Made by a program: the position numbers and the translations under genes. This document shows positions 6,829-15,044 of a stretch of 35,854 bases of DNA, in pieces. The DNA is taken from the IMG/VR virus record IMGVR_UViG_3300049596_000318, positions 1-35,854 of that record. One strand, written 5' to 3'. This stretch comes from a virus. The notes beneath the pieces are model-generated. The model did no database searches, had not been told where the DNA came from, and saw nothing but the letters and a program-made list of their open reading frames with translations. Each line of letters opens with the position of its first letter. The first letter of the stretch is position 1.

Positions 6829-7230
6829 TTAAAACGGCACGTTCTCGCCGTCGTCTGCCGGCTGCGTCGTGAGCACGATTGGCGCGCCGCTCTTGCGCTG
6901 ATGCCAGAGCGTGCGGCACGCGTTTTTAAGCAGCACGTCGGCCTCGCGCGGAGCGAATGGTGTGCCGTCTTTTTTCAACTGCTCTGGTCGGTCGGCTCCA
7001 TACCAGAGGAGCTGTTTGTCGCTGAGTGCTGAGAGCGGCGTCCCGGTGTTTTTGCCGAAGTGAACCTGCACGCTGCCCGCGTCCGCAATTGCAATGGCTG
7101 GCAGTGGCAGAGTGTCCTGCGTCGCGGTTGTTGCGGTTGCGGTTGCTTGCACCGTGCGCGGCTTTGCTTCGAGAGCAGCGCGGATAGCGCGCAGCTCGGT
7201 GAGGAGTTCGGTGTGTTGTTCGGTGGTCAT
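6829..7230 (-). CDS. Recombination-associated protein with SSB-like acidic tail
   Basis: The 133-residue product has an N-terminal helical part, an A/T-rich linker (about 27-42) and a compact domain starting VHFGKNTGTPLSALSDKQLL (about 55-74). That domain resembles the small FGK-x-K/T-G domain found near exonucleases and replication proteins. It ends in DDGENVPF, close to the acidic, proline-phenylalanine tail with which SSB recruits partner enzymes. It overlaps the upstream gene by ATGA and lies just before the RecT-like gene. It is not a full OB-fold SSB as far as I can see. Confidence 0.65.
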   Translation of the reverse strand: MTTEQHTELLTELRAIRAALEAKPRTVQATATATTATQDTLPLPAIAIADAGSVQVHFGKNTGTPLSALSDKQLLWYGADRPEQLKKDGTPFAPREADVLLKNACRTLWHQRKSGAPIVLTTQPADDGENVPF

Positions 7231-7520
7231 AAAGTTGGCGTGCCTTTCATGGCGGCAAGCTTAGCCTGAAGCTCGGCGCGGAGGCGTGACGCTTCGTTGG
7301 CGTTGTGCTCGCGCTCCTGCGACATCTCGGCGGCAACGGTTTTCCACCGCTCCACCTCGGCGCGGAGGCGGCGGCGGTCCGCATCGGCACCAAAGCGCAG
7401 GCGTTCGGTTTCGGTGAGTTCGCGTTCTAGGGTGCGGGCGAACTCAGGCCAAACAATATCCACCCCGTTCATTGGATAGAGTGCCGCGTCCGTGCGCGGC
7501 GTGGCGGTGGGTTGGTTCAT
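7227..7520 (-). CDS. Small coiled-coil protein of the PRTDA type
   Basis: The 97-residue product opens with TPRTDAALYPMNG and continues into FARTLERELTETERLR and a long charged helix. This organisation recurs in many small phage proteins and predicts a coiled coil from about residue 35 to the end. I chose the ATG at 7520, just after the upstream TAA at 7525. Its stop overlaps the next start (ATGA). Function unknown. Confidence 0.65.
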   Translation of the reverse strand: MNQPTATPRTDAALYPMNGVDIVWPEFARTLERELTETERLRFGADADRRRLRAEVERWKTVAAEMSQEREHNANEASRLRAELQAKLAAMKGTPTL

Positions 7521-7524
7521 TTGA

Positions 7525-7770
7525 TTAAGCGCGTGCAAGAGCAACGCCGTTCAGACTGACCCCAAGCACGATTTCTGGCTTGTCCGACTTCGTTGCTATT
7601 TCTAGCGCAAGTCCGCGAGAAATAAGCCACGAGCCATTCGTCACGATGCAGTTGATTGCGCGAGCCTCGCGCAGCGCAATTTCGTATGCGCAAAAGAACT
7701 TTTGAACGCGGAGAATTGGTTTCCCGGCTTCAATTAAAAAGTATGTCAGTGGTCGATATTTTGGTTTCAT
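7525..7770 (-). CDS. Hypothetical 81-residue phage protein
   Basis: The product is mixed alpha/beta, with a helical stretch FFCAYEIALREARAINC (about residues 25-41) and a strand-rich C-terminus. The leader AAACAAAACACATG is A/C-rich without Shine-Dalgarno. It follows the endolysin gene by 22 bases and precedes the PRTDA-type gene by four. No motif I recognise. Confidence 0.6.
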   Translation of the reverse strand: MKPKYRPLTYFLIEAGKPILRVQKFFCAYEIALREARAINCIVTNGSWLISRGLALEIATKSDKPEIVLGVSLNGVALARA

Positions 7771-7792
7771 GTGTTTTGTTTTAGTAGCTGAT

Positions 7793-8173
7793 TCAATTCG
7801 TTAGCGCCTTGACCTTCGCGCCGTAGCCTTTGGTCGCCTGCTTGAGGTGCCCGCGAGGACCGCCGTTGTGCACGCGAGCGAGCGTCTCGACATCGCCCGC
7901 CTTCCACGCCGCGGGCGCGTAGCGCTTGAGGTATGCGGTCGCGACGCGCTTGGAGTAGTCGAGATCGGCCACTCGGCTGTAATCGCCGGCTACGCGTGAA
8001 TCCGCGTGATATGCGCGGTGAATCTGGAGCGGTCCAAGCGCCTTGCCGCCGTCGCCGAGGATCGGACCGGTGCGGCCTGAGGTCTCGACTACGTGCAGAG
8101 CGCGGAAGAAGCTATCAGGTGGCGCCGCGTGCGCCGTTGCGCAGAGCGCGAGGAAGAGGAGCGTGGATTTCAT
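7793..8173 (-). CDS. Exported lysozyme-like endolysin
   Basis: The 126-residue product begins with a signal peptide (MKSTLLFLALCATAHA, cleavage likely after residue 16). It then has a lysozyme/transglycosylase-like core: ALHVVETSGRTG with candidate catalytic E30, GPLQIHRAYH near 47-56, and a C-terminal helix pair with ARVHNGGP near 98-105. It would reach the periplasm through the host Sec system and cut peptidoglycan. It overlaps the preceding gene by ATGA. The signal peptide means it need not depend on holin pores for export. A virion-associated muralytic role is less likely given the position. Confidence 0.78.
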   Translation of the reverse strand: MKSTLLFLALCATAHAAPPDSFFRALHVVETSGRTGPILGDGGKALGPLQIHRAYHADSRVAGDYSRVADLDYSKRVATAYLKRYAPAAWKAGDVETLARVHNGGPRGHLKQATKGYGAKVKALTN

Positions 8174-8334
8174 TTCGAGAGTTTCGCTGCGTTGCGCTTG
8201 GCGGTCTCGACTTGTCGCTTCGTGCAGCCCGCGCCGATAGATTCAGCGAGAGCGATTGCGCGGTCGGCGCGTGCTTGATCAGGTGCGGTGATCGCGAGGA
8301 TCAGCGCCTTGGTGAGTGCTTCGGTGGTGCTCAT
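8170..8334 (-). CDS. 54-residue small helical protein
   Basis: An open frame begins MSTTEALTKALILAITAP and ends KRNAAKLSK. It overlaps the preceding stop (ATGA) and the endolysin ATG (TGA inside AAATGAAA), so it is coupled on both sides. The pattern of an N-terminal EALTKAL helix followed by a second AIALAES helix recurs in tiny phage proteins of unknown function found near lysis or tail genes. Confidence 0.75.
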   Translation of the reverse strand: MSTTEALTKALILAITAPDQARADRAIALAESIGAGCTKRQVETAKRNAAKLSK

Positions 8335-8588
8335 GCGGCACCTCCTGAGACGTAGATCGAGATAGGTCCGTGAGCGTCGCAGACTAAGACGTGGCGCTCG
8401 CCGTCAGAGTAGACGGCAACGTCGCTGGTGCTGGTTGCGCGATAGGCGAGCGGCAAGTCGGTTTCGTCAGCCATGTCGTTGATGTCGCCGTCGGTTTCGC
8501 CGATAGGGTCGAATGAGTAGCGGGTGTCCCCAGCGAGTGCTAGGTTGGCGATTTCGTTTCTACGGGTGATAATTTCTGATGTGGTCAT
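8331..8588 (-). CDS. Hypothetical 85-residue acidic protein
   Basis: The product is acidic in the middle (DPIGETDGDINDMADETDLP) and ends with strand-rich sequence HVLVCDAHGPISIYVSGG. It is the first gene after the tail operon and the 164-base gap, and couples by ATGA to the next small gene. It has no signal peptide and no membrane segment. I do not recognise a family. Confidence 0.6.
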   Translation of the reverse strand: MTTSEIITRRNEIANLALAGDTRYSFDPIGETDGDINDMADETDLPLAYRATSTSDVAVYSDGERHVLVCDAHGPISIYVSGGAA

Positions 8589-8752
8589 TTTTGATTGCGC
8601 GCCTCGGCGTTAAATCGCTTCGGCTGGCATGAGCAAACCCTACACATCCGCCCGACGATGTGAAGTCAAATGTGCGCGAAGTATCGCACGCAATCCGTGC
8701 GCGTTGATAGTTAACGACTTACGTCTGAAGAAAAAACAGACTCAGCGCGGAA
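8589..8752. promoter_or_regulatory. Gene-free gap between tail operon and left gene block
   Basis: This 164-base gap is the longest without a gene. It holds two copies of GTGCGCG (8672-8678 and 8697-8703) flanking CGCACGC (8685-8691). The middle element can pair with either copy, giving two mutually exclusive hairpins. A minus-strand TTGACT at 8669-8664 could be a -35 element, but no good -10 follows. A T6 run on the minus strand lies at 8736-8731 just after the gpJ-like stop without a convincing stem. Promoter or leader function is an inference. Confidence 0.4.
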
Positions 8753-11700
8753 TCACTGCACAAAGTGGATCGTGAAGCGTCGCCCGCCGTCGCTGATGTT
8801 GGAGCCGTCAACGGTCTCGACCTTGAAGACGGTCGCGTTGGTCGTGTTGCCCGCGTTGGCGTAATCGTGCGCGATCAAAAGGTTGTTCGCAGGGTCAACG
8901 CACGACGCCAGCACGTAGTCCTGCACCGTCCCGAGGCTGTGCGTGAAAGTGAAAGTTGTGCTCGCTGCGCCGACGGATGTGAACGTCTCGACGTGCGAGA
9001 AACGATTGATGCCGAGATTTGCGCGAGCGGTGGACGGGCTAGCAACGTCCGAGAGGTTGGACGCTTTTTGAGCTGCGCCGGTGATGCGGGTGTCGTTGCC
9101 TTCAGCGACGGTGCCGGCAGTCGTGCCAGTGTCGAGCGTCGCGGCGTCGCCAAGTTGCCGAGCGTAGAAATTAAACAAATCGCCAGCTGCCGCCCATGCT
9201 CCAGCGGTGCCGCTTCGATTGATTGAGCGGACGCGAAAATATTGAACCGCTGGCGTGCCGATGACCGCTTGCGCGTATTCTTCTCTTGTTAGAAAGGCCC
9301 CACCAACGGCTGCGTCCGCTGCGGCGTCCGTGTCGGTAGTAGTTAACACCCACTGGTAATTCGCAATGTCGCGGTCGCTTGGTTTTGTCCACGTCACGAC
9401 TGCCGTGTAATACTCGTTTCCGAGATGCACCACCGCACCTTTGTCAGCTTGATCGCCAGCGATCCGAGTCAGTCCTGTTAATGTGCTCGGCGGCGTCGTG
9501 TTGCTGGGAGCCGTTTGGCTGAGTAGCGAAGAAACCGGCGACAACGCTCCAGAAAACGAAATCCCTCGCGCTGCAAATTGGTAAGACTCGCCAACCGAAA
9601 GATCGTCGATGCTGACCGCAACGGAAATGACAGACGTAATTTGGTTTCCGATAATGAAATCGCTCGCTCCTGTGCGACGATAAAGCACGTCCAGCGCGAC
9701 CGCGCCGGATGGCAATGGCGGAGCCGTGAGCGAAACGCCCGCAAAGCTCGTGCCGTCAGTCGATTCATAGAACGTCGTGCTGATCAGCGTCGGAGCGTTA
9801 GGCGTAGCCGGCGCAGTCGGGTCAATCGGCCCAGCCGTGATGACCGAAGGTGTGGCCTGCACGTAGCTCGTAAAGCCGCTGACGTTCTCGACTGAATCGT
9901 AAGCGGTCAGCCAGTAGTAATACGTCGTTCCGATGTTTACGTCCGTGTCCACGAACCGCGACGCGCGCACCTCTGCGATCTTGTCCGTGTTCGCGTTGGC
10001 CGGCGTGACTGCCGAGGTGTTCCGATAGATGCCATACTCCGAAAAGTCCGGCTCGGTGTTGTCGTTCCAGTCGAGAGAGACGGCCTTGCCGGTGCCGATG
10101 GCTGCGCTGAGTCCGGTCGGAATGGCGGGTGCGGTTGTGTCTTTCGCAACCGTTATTGAGCCGGCGAGGTAGCTCGTCGAAATCCCAAAATAGCTCTCGC
10201 CGTAAATCCGCACGTTGTAGTTCGTGCCTATCGTAATGTCGGAGCTTATGAAGTCCTCGGTCTGCGCGCCCTCGACCGTGTTCCATGTGAGGTATGTCGT
10301 GCTCGCGCTCGGCTTGTATTCGATAACGACCGAGCCGCCCGACTGGATGAACTCCGCAGCCGGTGGCGTCCACCCGACGCGAATCCGCGGCAGGATCGTG
10401 CCGTCGGCCTGCACCAGCTGAGTCGTGCCGTCTGCTGTGAGCGAAAGGTTGGTCGGCGCGCCGAGCGTGAACGGGTCGGGGAGCGTGGTGTTCGGTGAAT
10501 CCTCGACGAAGATTTCCTCGTCAACGTCCCACGAATAAACCGACGAAGCGGTCTCTCGAAGCGTCATGTCGATAAACACCTGCGGCGGCGTCCCGTCGCT
10601 CGCGAAATTCCACTCCATGACCTCGAAGACCTTCGACGACCAGCCGAGCTTTTCGTTGGTAATCATGACCGTGTCGCCGGCTCGGACCTGCATCGCTTCG
10701 AGGCGGAAGCGTGCGGAGAACGTGATTTCCTCGCGAGCGCGGCGCAGCTCCAGAACGGCGAGCCGTTGAGCGCAGCTGGGCGAGGTCGTGAACGGAAGCA
10801 CAACGTCGCGAAAAAACACGTTGCCGTTGTCCGCGCTGACGTAGGTCGGCGAGCTGATCGTCGGGAAGTCGGTCACCTGCCAGTTGTTCGTCTCCGAAAC
10901 GTAAACGCCTTTGACCGAGTTGACCCGGTCGCGAGCACTCGTCCGCGTCTGCACGTTGAGCGGTCCCACGAAATGCTTCTCGGTCAGCGTCACCGTTGGT
11001 ATGCGGTAGGCTGACGCGTAAGGAACGATGCGGCCGCCCGTGTAGGCGATCAGACCGCCCATCGCGCTGAGGAGCTTGCCGATGTTCTCGTCTGGGCTGG
11101 CGCTCGTAACGATAACGCCGTTGGCCTCGTAGCGGTTCTCGTTGACGACGGGCGAGACGGGCAGGATTTGGACCTGCTCTTCGCAGATCGTCGCGGCGAC
11201 GCCGAACGCGGTGTCGTCAACCTCGGCTGCGGTCATGCCCATGCCCAGCGACGTGTCGGTTAGGTAGTCGCGAAGGCAGAGCGCGGCGTTGGCTGAGTAG
11301 GCGGTGTTTCCCGTGCGCGGATCGAGCACCTTCTTGCCGCGAATCACGGCGCTGATGTTCGGAATGCCGCTCGGGAATTTCTCGGCGTCCCACGTCAGGC
11401 GAACGTAGAGGTAGGCGATGCCGAGCAGGCGATGGTCATCCGTCCATTTTCCATCCGTTAGGTCCTTGGTGTCGAATTTCAAGTCTTCATCGACCGTTTG
11501 ATAAGTCTCGCCGAGATGCTTATTGATGCGCGCCACGCCGTTGTAGAAACCAGTCGGCACGTTGGTATGCACCGGATCGAGTTCAACCAGCTCGTCATTG
11601 AAATAGATTTCATCGATGGCTTGGATCTCGTGGCCGGCGAGCGTGACAACGATGTGCAGGAACTGATTCTTGTCTCCCGTCGTGCTGAGGTAAACAATGG

Positions 11701-11953
11701 TTCCGCTGACCCGGCATCTGCCGTAAACCATCCGGCGCGCCGAAATGGGATTGCGAACCATCTGCGACCGGTCTGTCAGTGAAGCATCCGAGAAGCTCGG
11801 CATTTTCGGCGCGAGCAGTTTCGACGCGGCCATTGAAGCGCCGACAACGGCAACAAATGCAACCGTGTATCCAATCGCGGTGGCAATAGCGCCTGAAGTA
11901 GTAATGCCGGAGACCAATGCAAACTCGGCAATTTTTAATGCGATAGCTTCCAT
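8753..11953 (-). CDS. Central tail-tip protein, lambda gpJ-like, host specificity
   Basis: The 1066-residue product would form the tail tip that contacts the host receptor. After an N-terminal hydrophobic region (about 10-48) come the tail-hub segments typical of gpJ (MVYGRCRVSGTIVYLS about 65-80; LGIAYLYVRLTWD about 177-189). Fibronectin type III-like domains follow at about 499-605, 605-702, 715-812 and 822-930. The C-terminal part (about 980-1066) is strand-rich and probably the variable receptor-binding end. I chose the ATG at 11953 because it lies one base after the upstream TAA. Length is near lambda gpJ (about 1130). It is the last gene of the tail operon. Confidence 0.93.
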   Translation of the reverse strand: MEAIALKIAEFALVSGITTSGAIATAIGYTVAFVAVVGASMAASKLLAPKMPSFSDASLTDRSQMVRNPISARRMVYGRCRVSGTIVYLSTTGDKNQFLHIVVTLAGHEIQAIDEIYFNDELVELDPVHTNVPTGFYNGVARINKHLGETYQTVDEDLKFDTKDLTDGKWTDDHRLLGIAYLYVRLTWDAEKFPSGIPNISAVIRGKKVLDPRTGNTAYSANAALCLRDYLTDTSLGMGMTAAEVDDTAFGVAATICEEQVQILPVSPVVNENRYEANGVIVTSASPDENIGKLLSAMGGLIAYTGGRIVPYASAYRIPTVTLTEKHFVGPLNVQTRTSARDRVNSVKGVYVSETNNWQVTDFPTISSPTYVSADNGNVFFRDVVLPFTTSPSCAQRLAVLELRRAREEITFSARFRLEAMQVRAGDTVMITNEKLGWSSKVFEVMEWNFASDGTPPQVFIDMTLRETASSVYSWDVDEEIFVEDSPNTTLPDPFTLGAPTNLSLTADGTTQLVQADGTILPRIRVGWTPPAAEFIQSGGSVVIEYKPSASTTYLTWNTVEGAQTEDFISSDITIGTNYNVRIYGESYFGISTSYLAGSITVAKDTTAPAIPTGLSAAIGTGKAVSLDWNDNTEPDFSEYGIYRNTSAVTPANANTDKIAEVRASRFVDTDVNIGTTYYYWLTAYDSVENVSGFTSYVQATPSVITAGPIDPTAPATPNAPTLISTTFYESTDGTSFAGVSLTAPPLPSGAVALDVLYRRTGASDFIIGNQITSVISVAVSIDDLSVGESYQFAARGISFSGALSPVSSLLSQTAPSNTTPPSTLTGLTRIAGDQADKGAVVHLGNEYYTAVVTWTKPSDRDIANYQWVLTTTDTDAAADAAVGGAFLTREEYAQAVIGTPAVQYFRVRSINRSGTAGAWAAAGDLFNFYARQLGDAATLDTGTTAGTVAEGNDTRITGAAQKASNLSDVASPSTARANLGINRFSHVETFTSVGAASTTFTFTHSLGTVQDYVLASCVDPANNLLIAHDYANAGNTTNATVFKVETVDGSNISDGGRRFTIHFVQ

Positions 11954-11954
11954 G

Positions 11955-12359
11955 TTAGAATTTCCAAGCGCTCTCGACGCTTTGCAGCGAACCAAATATC
12001 AGTCCGCTTTTCGCGACATAAACCGTAGTCGCTCCGAGACAAATCCCGAGCGTGATCCCGTGTCCGGCTTCCTGCGCCACAATGTCGCCGCGCCCGGCCA
12101 ACTGCGGCGCGACTCGTTGCAGCCCTAGCGCGTCCACCAAAGCCTCGACGCCGCCCGCCTCGTCCAGAAATCGCACCGCGCCAAGTCCTGACACGTAGCG
12201 ACCGCGCCACGCCTTCGCGTAATCCTCGCCGGTGCAGAGCTGGACCCAATCGGCCGCGAAGATGCAGCAATCGTTTACGCCCCACGCGAAAGGCTGCTCG
12301 CGCCGTTGCTCAATAAATTGCGCCAGCAGGTTCGGCCAGTTGTCGCGGCGTGCTGGCAT
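11955..12359 (-). CDS. NlpC/P60-like tail-assembly peptidase, gpK-like
   Basis: The 134-residue product has the WGVNDCCIFAADWVQL segment (about residues 26-41) with a cysteine in the position of the NlpC/P60 catalytic Cys. Downstream are a DYAKAWRGRY stretch and a GHGITLGICLGATTVYV region that may supply the histidine. In lambda the gpK peptidase sits between gpL and gpJ, the same place as here. It probably helps tail-tip assembly or local cell-wall cleavage. I chose the ATG at 12359, two bases after the upstream stop. Confidence 0.82.
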   Translation of the reverse strand: MPARRDNWPNLLAQFIEQRREQPFAWGVNDCCIFAADWVQLCTGEDYAKAWRGRYVSGLGAVRFLDEAGGVEALVDALGLQRVAPQLAGRGDIVAQEAGHGITLGICLGATTVYVAKSGLIFGSLQSVESAWKF

Positions 12360-12361
12360 GG

Positions 12362-13000
12362 TCACATGTAGGACGTGACCTCGGTCTCGCCGCCGCCCTC
12401 GTTGACCGGTGCCGCGAGCTTTGCGTTGCCCCAATAGATTTGTTTTTCTTGGATCGCGTTCACGAATTCCAAGCCAAGATCAGGCGGACTGACCGGGTAA
12501 AGATTCTGCTGCTCTTCGTGCGTGTATCGCGTTTCGCGCGGCCGGCGAAAGTCCACGAGCTTGTTTTCCGCGCTCATGATGATCGTCGCGTTTTGCCCGT
12601 CATCGTTGACCGACATGACGTCCATGCGGCCGGCGAAGATCGTGACCGGCGAGGCGACGATTGCGCCGGTCGCGTCGAGTGCGCCAAATAGCACGGAGCA
12701 CGCTTTGCCTTGGTAGTTCTCCGTGAGCGCAAGCGAGACGTAAGCGCTCGGAATTCCCGAGAGTTGGAAGTTGATTCCACGCGCCGAAAGGTCGGTGGTC
12801 TCTTCGACCGGCGAGATTGTGCCGAGCGTTCCGATGCCTTGGTAGGTCACGGCGCCAACGGTAATCGTCCCGTAACCGCTCCAAAGGCGAACCGGCGTGG
12901 AAAAGGAGAACGACGCGAGCAGGATCGGCGAGAGCTGCGAGGCGCTCACCTCGGTGACCATGTTGGCCGAGAGCGATCGGCCTGCGGTGGTGATGCTCAT
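12362..13000 (-). CDS. Tail-tip protein, gpL/DUF2163-like
   Basis: The 212-residue product is beta-rich. It includes VRLWSGYGTITVGAVTYQG (about residues 37-55), then a VSPVEETTDLSARGINFQLSG-type region (about 62-82, shown only in part), which is typical of the second tail-tip protein of lambda-like phages. Near the end is EFVNAIQEKQIYWG. The ATG overlaps the preceding stop as ATGA, which decides the start. It lies between a distal-tail-like protein and the NlpC/P60-like gene, matching lambda order M-L-K-J. Confidence 0.82.
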   Translation of the reverse strand: MSITTAGRSLSANMVTEVSASQLSPILLASFSFSTPVRLWSGYGTITVGAVTYQGIGTLGTISPVEETTDLSARGINFQLSGIPSAYVSLALTENYQGKACSVLFGALDATGAIVASPVTIFAGRMDVMSVNDDGQNATIIMSAENKLVDFRRPRETRYTHEEQQNLYPVSPPDLGLEFVNAIQEKQIYWGNAKLAAPVNEGGGETEVTSYM

Positions 13001-13602
13001 GACTCGACGTCCTCGATGATCGCAAAGCCCACGCCGTAAATGCTCGCCTCGCCGATGGCCCACTCGGTGCTTGGTGACGCGAGGCGGAAGACGCCTTGAG
13101 CGCGAGCGGCGTTGTTGGGCCTGCCGTAAATAATGTCCGTTCCAGCTGCGTAGCTTTTTCGGAGCGCCGGGAAAACCTCCACGCTCAATGCAGTGTTGAA
13201 TTGAACGACTTTGTAGAGGCTCGTCGAGATTTGCAGCCAGTCGCCGACGGCAAAGTTTCCCGAGCCTCCGGCGTTTGTAAAAGTAAGAGTCGTCCCGTTA
13301 GCGGTCGCCGTAGCAACGTCTAGCGTCCCGGTGATTCCGCCTCGGTTCAGCGGGTTTGCGTAGTCTTGAAAATAGAACGTGCCGCGCTGCGCTTTGAGCA
13401 AGAAGGCGACGATCTCCTCGGCGTCCGCGCGCTTCATCGGTGGACAATCGACTGAGCCGAGCCAGGCTTGACCTGGCCAGTTGTATTGCTGGGTCTGCAA
13501 CGTGAAGGGCGACGTGTTGCGCGAGGTCGCAGAAACGCCCGTAAACGACAAGCGCGAGAGGTTAAACGGACTCGGCGGCGTGAGTGGATAGGTGATGGCC
13601 AT
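12997..13602 (-). CDS. Distal tail protein, gpM-like
   Basis: The 201-residue product has a strand-rich N-terminus (PFTLQTQQYNWPGQAWLG, about residues 32-49) and an ADAEEIVAFLLKAQRGTFYF segment (about 60-79), characteristic of distal tail proteins linking the tube to the tip. Its second half is beta-rich. It starts five bases after the tape-measure stop and overlaps the next gene by ATGA. Assignment rests on position and overall pattern; direct identity with gpM is not claimed. Confidence 0.78.
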   Translation of the reverse strand: MAITYPLTPPSPFNLSRLSFTGVSATSRNTSPFTLQTQQYNWPGQAWLGSVDCPPMKRADAEEIVAFLLKAQRGTFYFQDYANPLNRGGITGTLDVATATANGTTLTFTNAGGSGNFAVGDWLQISTSLYKVVQFNTALSVEVFPALRKSYAAGTDIIYGRPNNAARAQGVFRLASPSTEWAIGEASIYGVGFAIIEDVES

Positions 13603-13607
13603 GAGGA

Positions 13608-15044
13608 TCAGGCGAAGGCTGCACGGTATCCGCCGCCGCGTCGAACCATGTCTGGGATCTCGGCCTTGAGCCGACGCCGCTCTTGTTCGAGGATCGGAGC
13701 GAGTTCAGCCCGCGAGACGCCCGCCGCGATGTTGTAGTTTACCGTGACGCTGCCGCTGCCCGAACCGCTGCCGCCGCCCATCTTGTTGTTCGGAACGATG
13801 GTGCCGCTGGCGTGCGGAACGAACAGCTCCGGGCCTTGCTCGCCGACGACGTAGGGCGAGCCGCCGCTGACGGGTCCGCCCATTGCGCGGCCGGGTATCG
13901 GTGGAGCGCCGAGAAAAGTAGCGATCCCCGAGGCGAGGCGCTGCGTGACCATTTGGTTGAACACCAGCCGCACCAAATCGCGACCGAGCGAGCGAACTAC
14001 CTCGCCGAGCTTTTGCCCGCTGAGGATCGCGTCCTCGAAGCCTTGGGCGATCATGCTGCCAGCGTCGTTGCTCATTTGCGCGAGTTGAGACATTGCAGGA
14101 ATCGTTTTGTTTGCCTCTTCGTTTGCGAGACTGAGGCGCGATGCCATGTCCTCAACATCTCCTGATGCCGCTGAAAATGCTGCGCCGGCCTCGCCGGTCA
14201 GACGAATCAGCGTTTGCTCGTTGATGATCCGCATTTTAAAAAGCCGATCAAGGTTTTCTATTTCAGCGACGTATTTTTCAAGTGGAGTCATGACTGACTC
14301 TCTCATCGACTTTCCTAGTTCTTTATCCGAAATGAGTTGTTCGTTTTTTTGCGCTAAGCGCGCGGCTCGTGTTTTATCAAATAATTCTATGCTTTCCCGA
14401 GCTCTTTCTTGTTCCTTGGCAAAATTATTTTCTAAAACCTTTTCTGTTTCATTCAGAATGTTTACCTCCTGCTGAATTCCCTCAAAAAGAGATTCTGACG
14501 CTTGTTTTTCTAAAGCTTGAGTGATCGCGTTAATTTTGGCTTCAACTTTTTTTAATTCGTCACCGAGTTGAGCGACTCGAAGCTTTTGCTCAGGACGCAA
14601 AGCGGCCGTTATCATGAACGGTGTTCGCGATTTTTTTTCGTCAAACGCAAATCCTGGTTCAGGCTGAACTAAAACCTGACGCCATTTTGCGGTATCTGCA
14701 TACAAATCAATGTTCGCTTGCAGAGCGGATTTTTCTTTTTTAAGCAGATCAAGTTGATCTGTCGGTTTTTGTTTTTCAAAAAACAAATCCTTCTGAGTTT
14801 GTAACTGTCGTTTGAGGATTTCTTGAATTTGCTCTTCGATTTTTTTTACCTCAGCCATCCGGTCTGTAATTTTTGAAACAAGCGCATTTACGATACCGAA
14901 CACTGAACCGAAGCCGAACCCCGTAAGCACGACACGAGAAAGCAATTTTGTGCTTTGAACAAGTCCTTGAAGAGAGTTTTGCGCGCTCGCAAAAGCCTGC
15001 TTCGTCGCATCGACCGCCCGCAGTGTAAATGTTGCCTCAGCCAT
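13608..15044 (-). CDS. Tail tape measure protein
   Basis: The 478-residue product sets tail length and carries the hydrophobic segment that may cross the host membrane (RVVLTGFGFGSVFGIVNAL, about 37-55). A long coiled coil follows (about 63-260). The C-terminal part contains AMGGPVSGGSPYVVGEQGPE (about 393-412) and FVPHASGTIVPN, a motif at the end of many tape measures, then a GSGSGSG stretch. At about 0.15 nm per residue it suggests a tail near 70 nm, a rule of thumb. The central DNA (about 14230-15050) is clearly richer in A/T than the rest. The ATG overlaps the end of the frameshifted chaperone. Confidence 0.93.
   Translation of the reverse strand: MAEATFTLRAVDATKQAFASAQNSLQGLVQSTKLLSRVVLTGFGFGSVFGIVNALVSKITDRMAEVKKIEEQIQEILKRQLQTQKDLFFEKQKPTDQLDLLKKEKSALQANIDLYADTAKWRQVLVQPEPGFAFDEKKSRTPFMITAALRPEQKLRVAQLGDELKKVEAKINAITQALEKQASESLFEGIQQEVNILNETEKVLENNFAKEQERARESIELFDKTRAARLAQKNEQLISDKELGKSMRESVMTPLEKYVAEIENLDRLFKMRIINEQTLIRLTGEAGAAFSAASGDVEDMASRLSLANEEANKTIPAMSQLAQMSNDAGSMIAQGFEDAILSGQKLGEVVRSLGRDLVRLVFNQMVTQRLASGIATFLGAPPIPGRAMGGPVSGGSPYVVGEQGPELFVPHASGTIVPNNKMGGGSGSGSGSVTVNYNIAAGVSRAELAPILEQERRRLKAEIPDMVRRGGGYRAAFA

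Noticed and set aside
8647-8669. Promoter starting at TTGACT in the main gap
   Set aside because: No acceptable -10 at 16-18 bases; noted only as part of the regulatory gap.
14281-15000. A separate inserted gene in the A/T-rich part of the tape measure
   Set aside because: The tape-measure frame is open and coiled-coil-like throughout, so this is a composition change, not a second gene.
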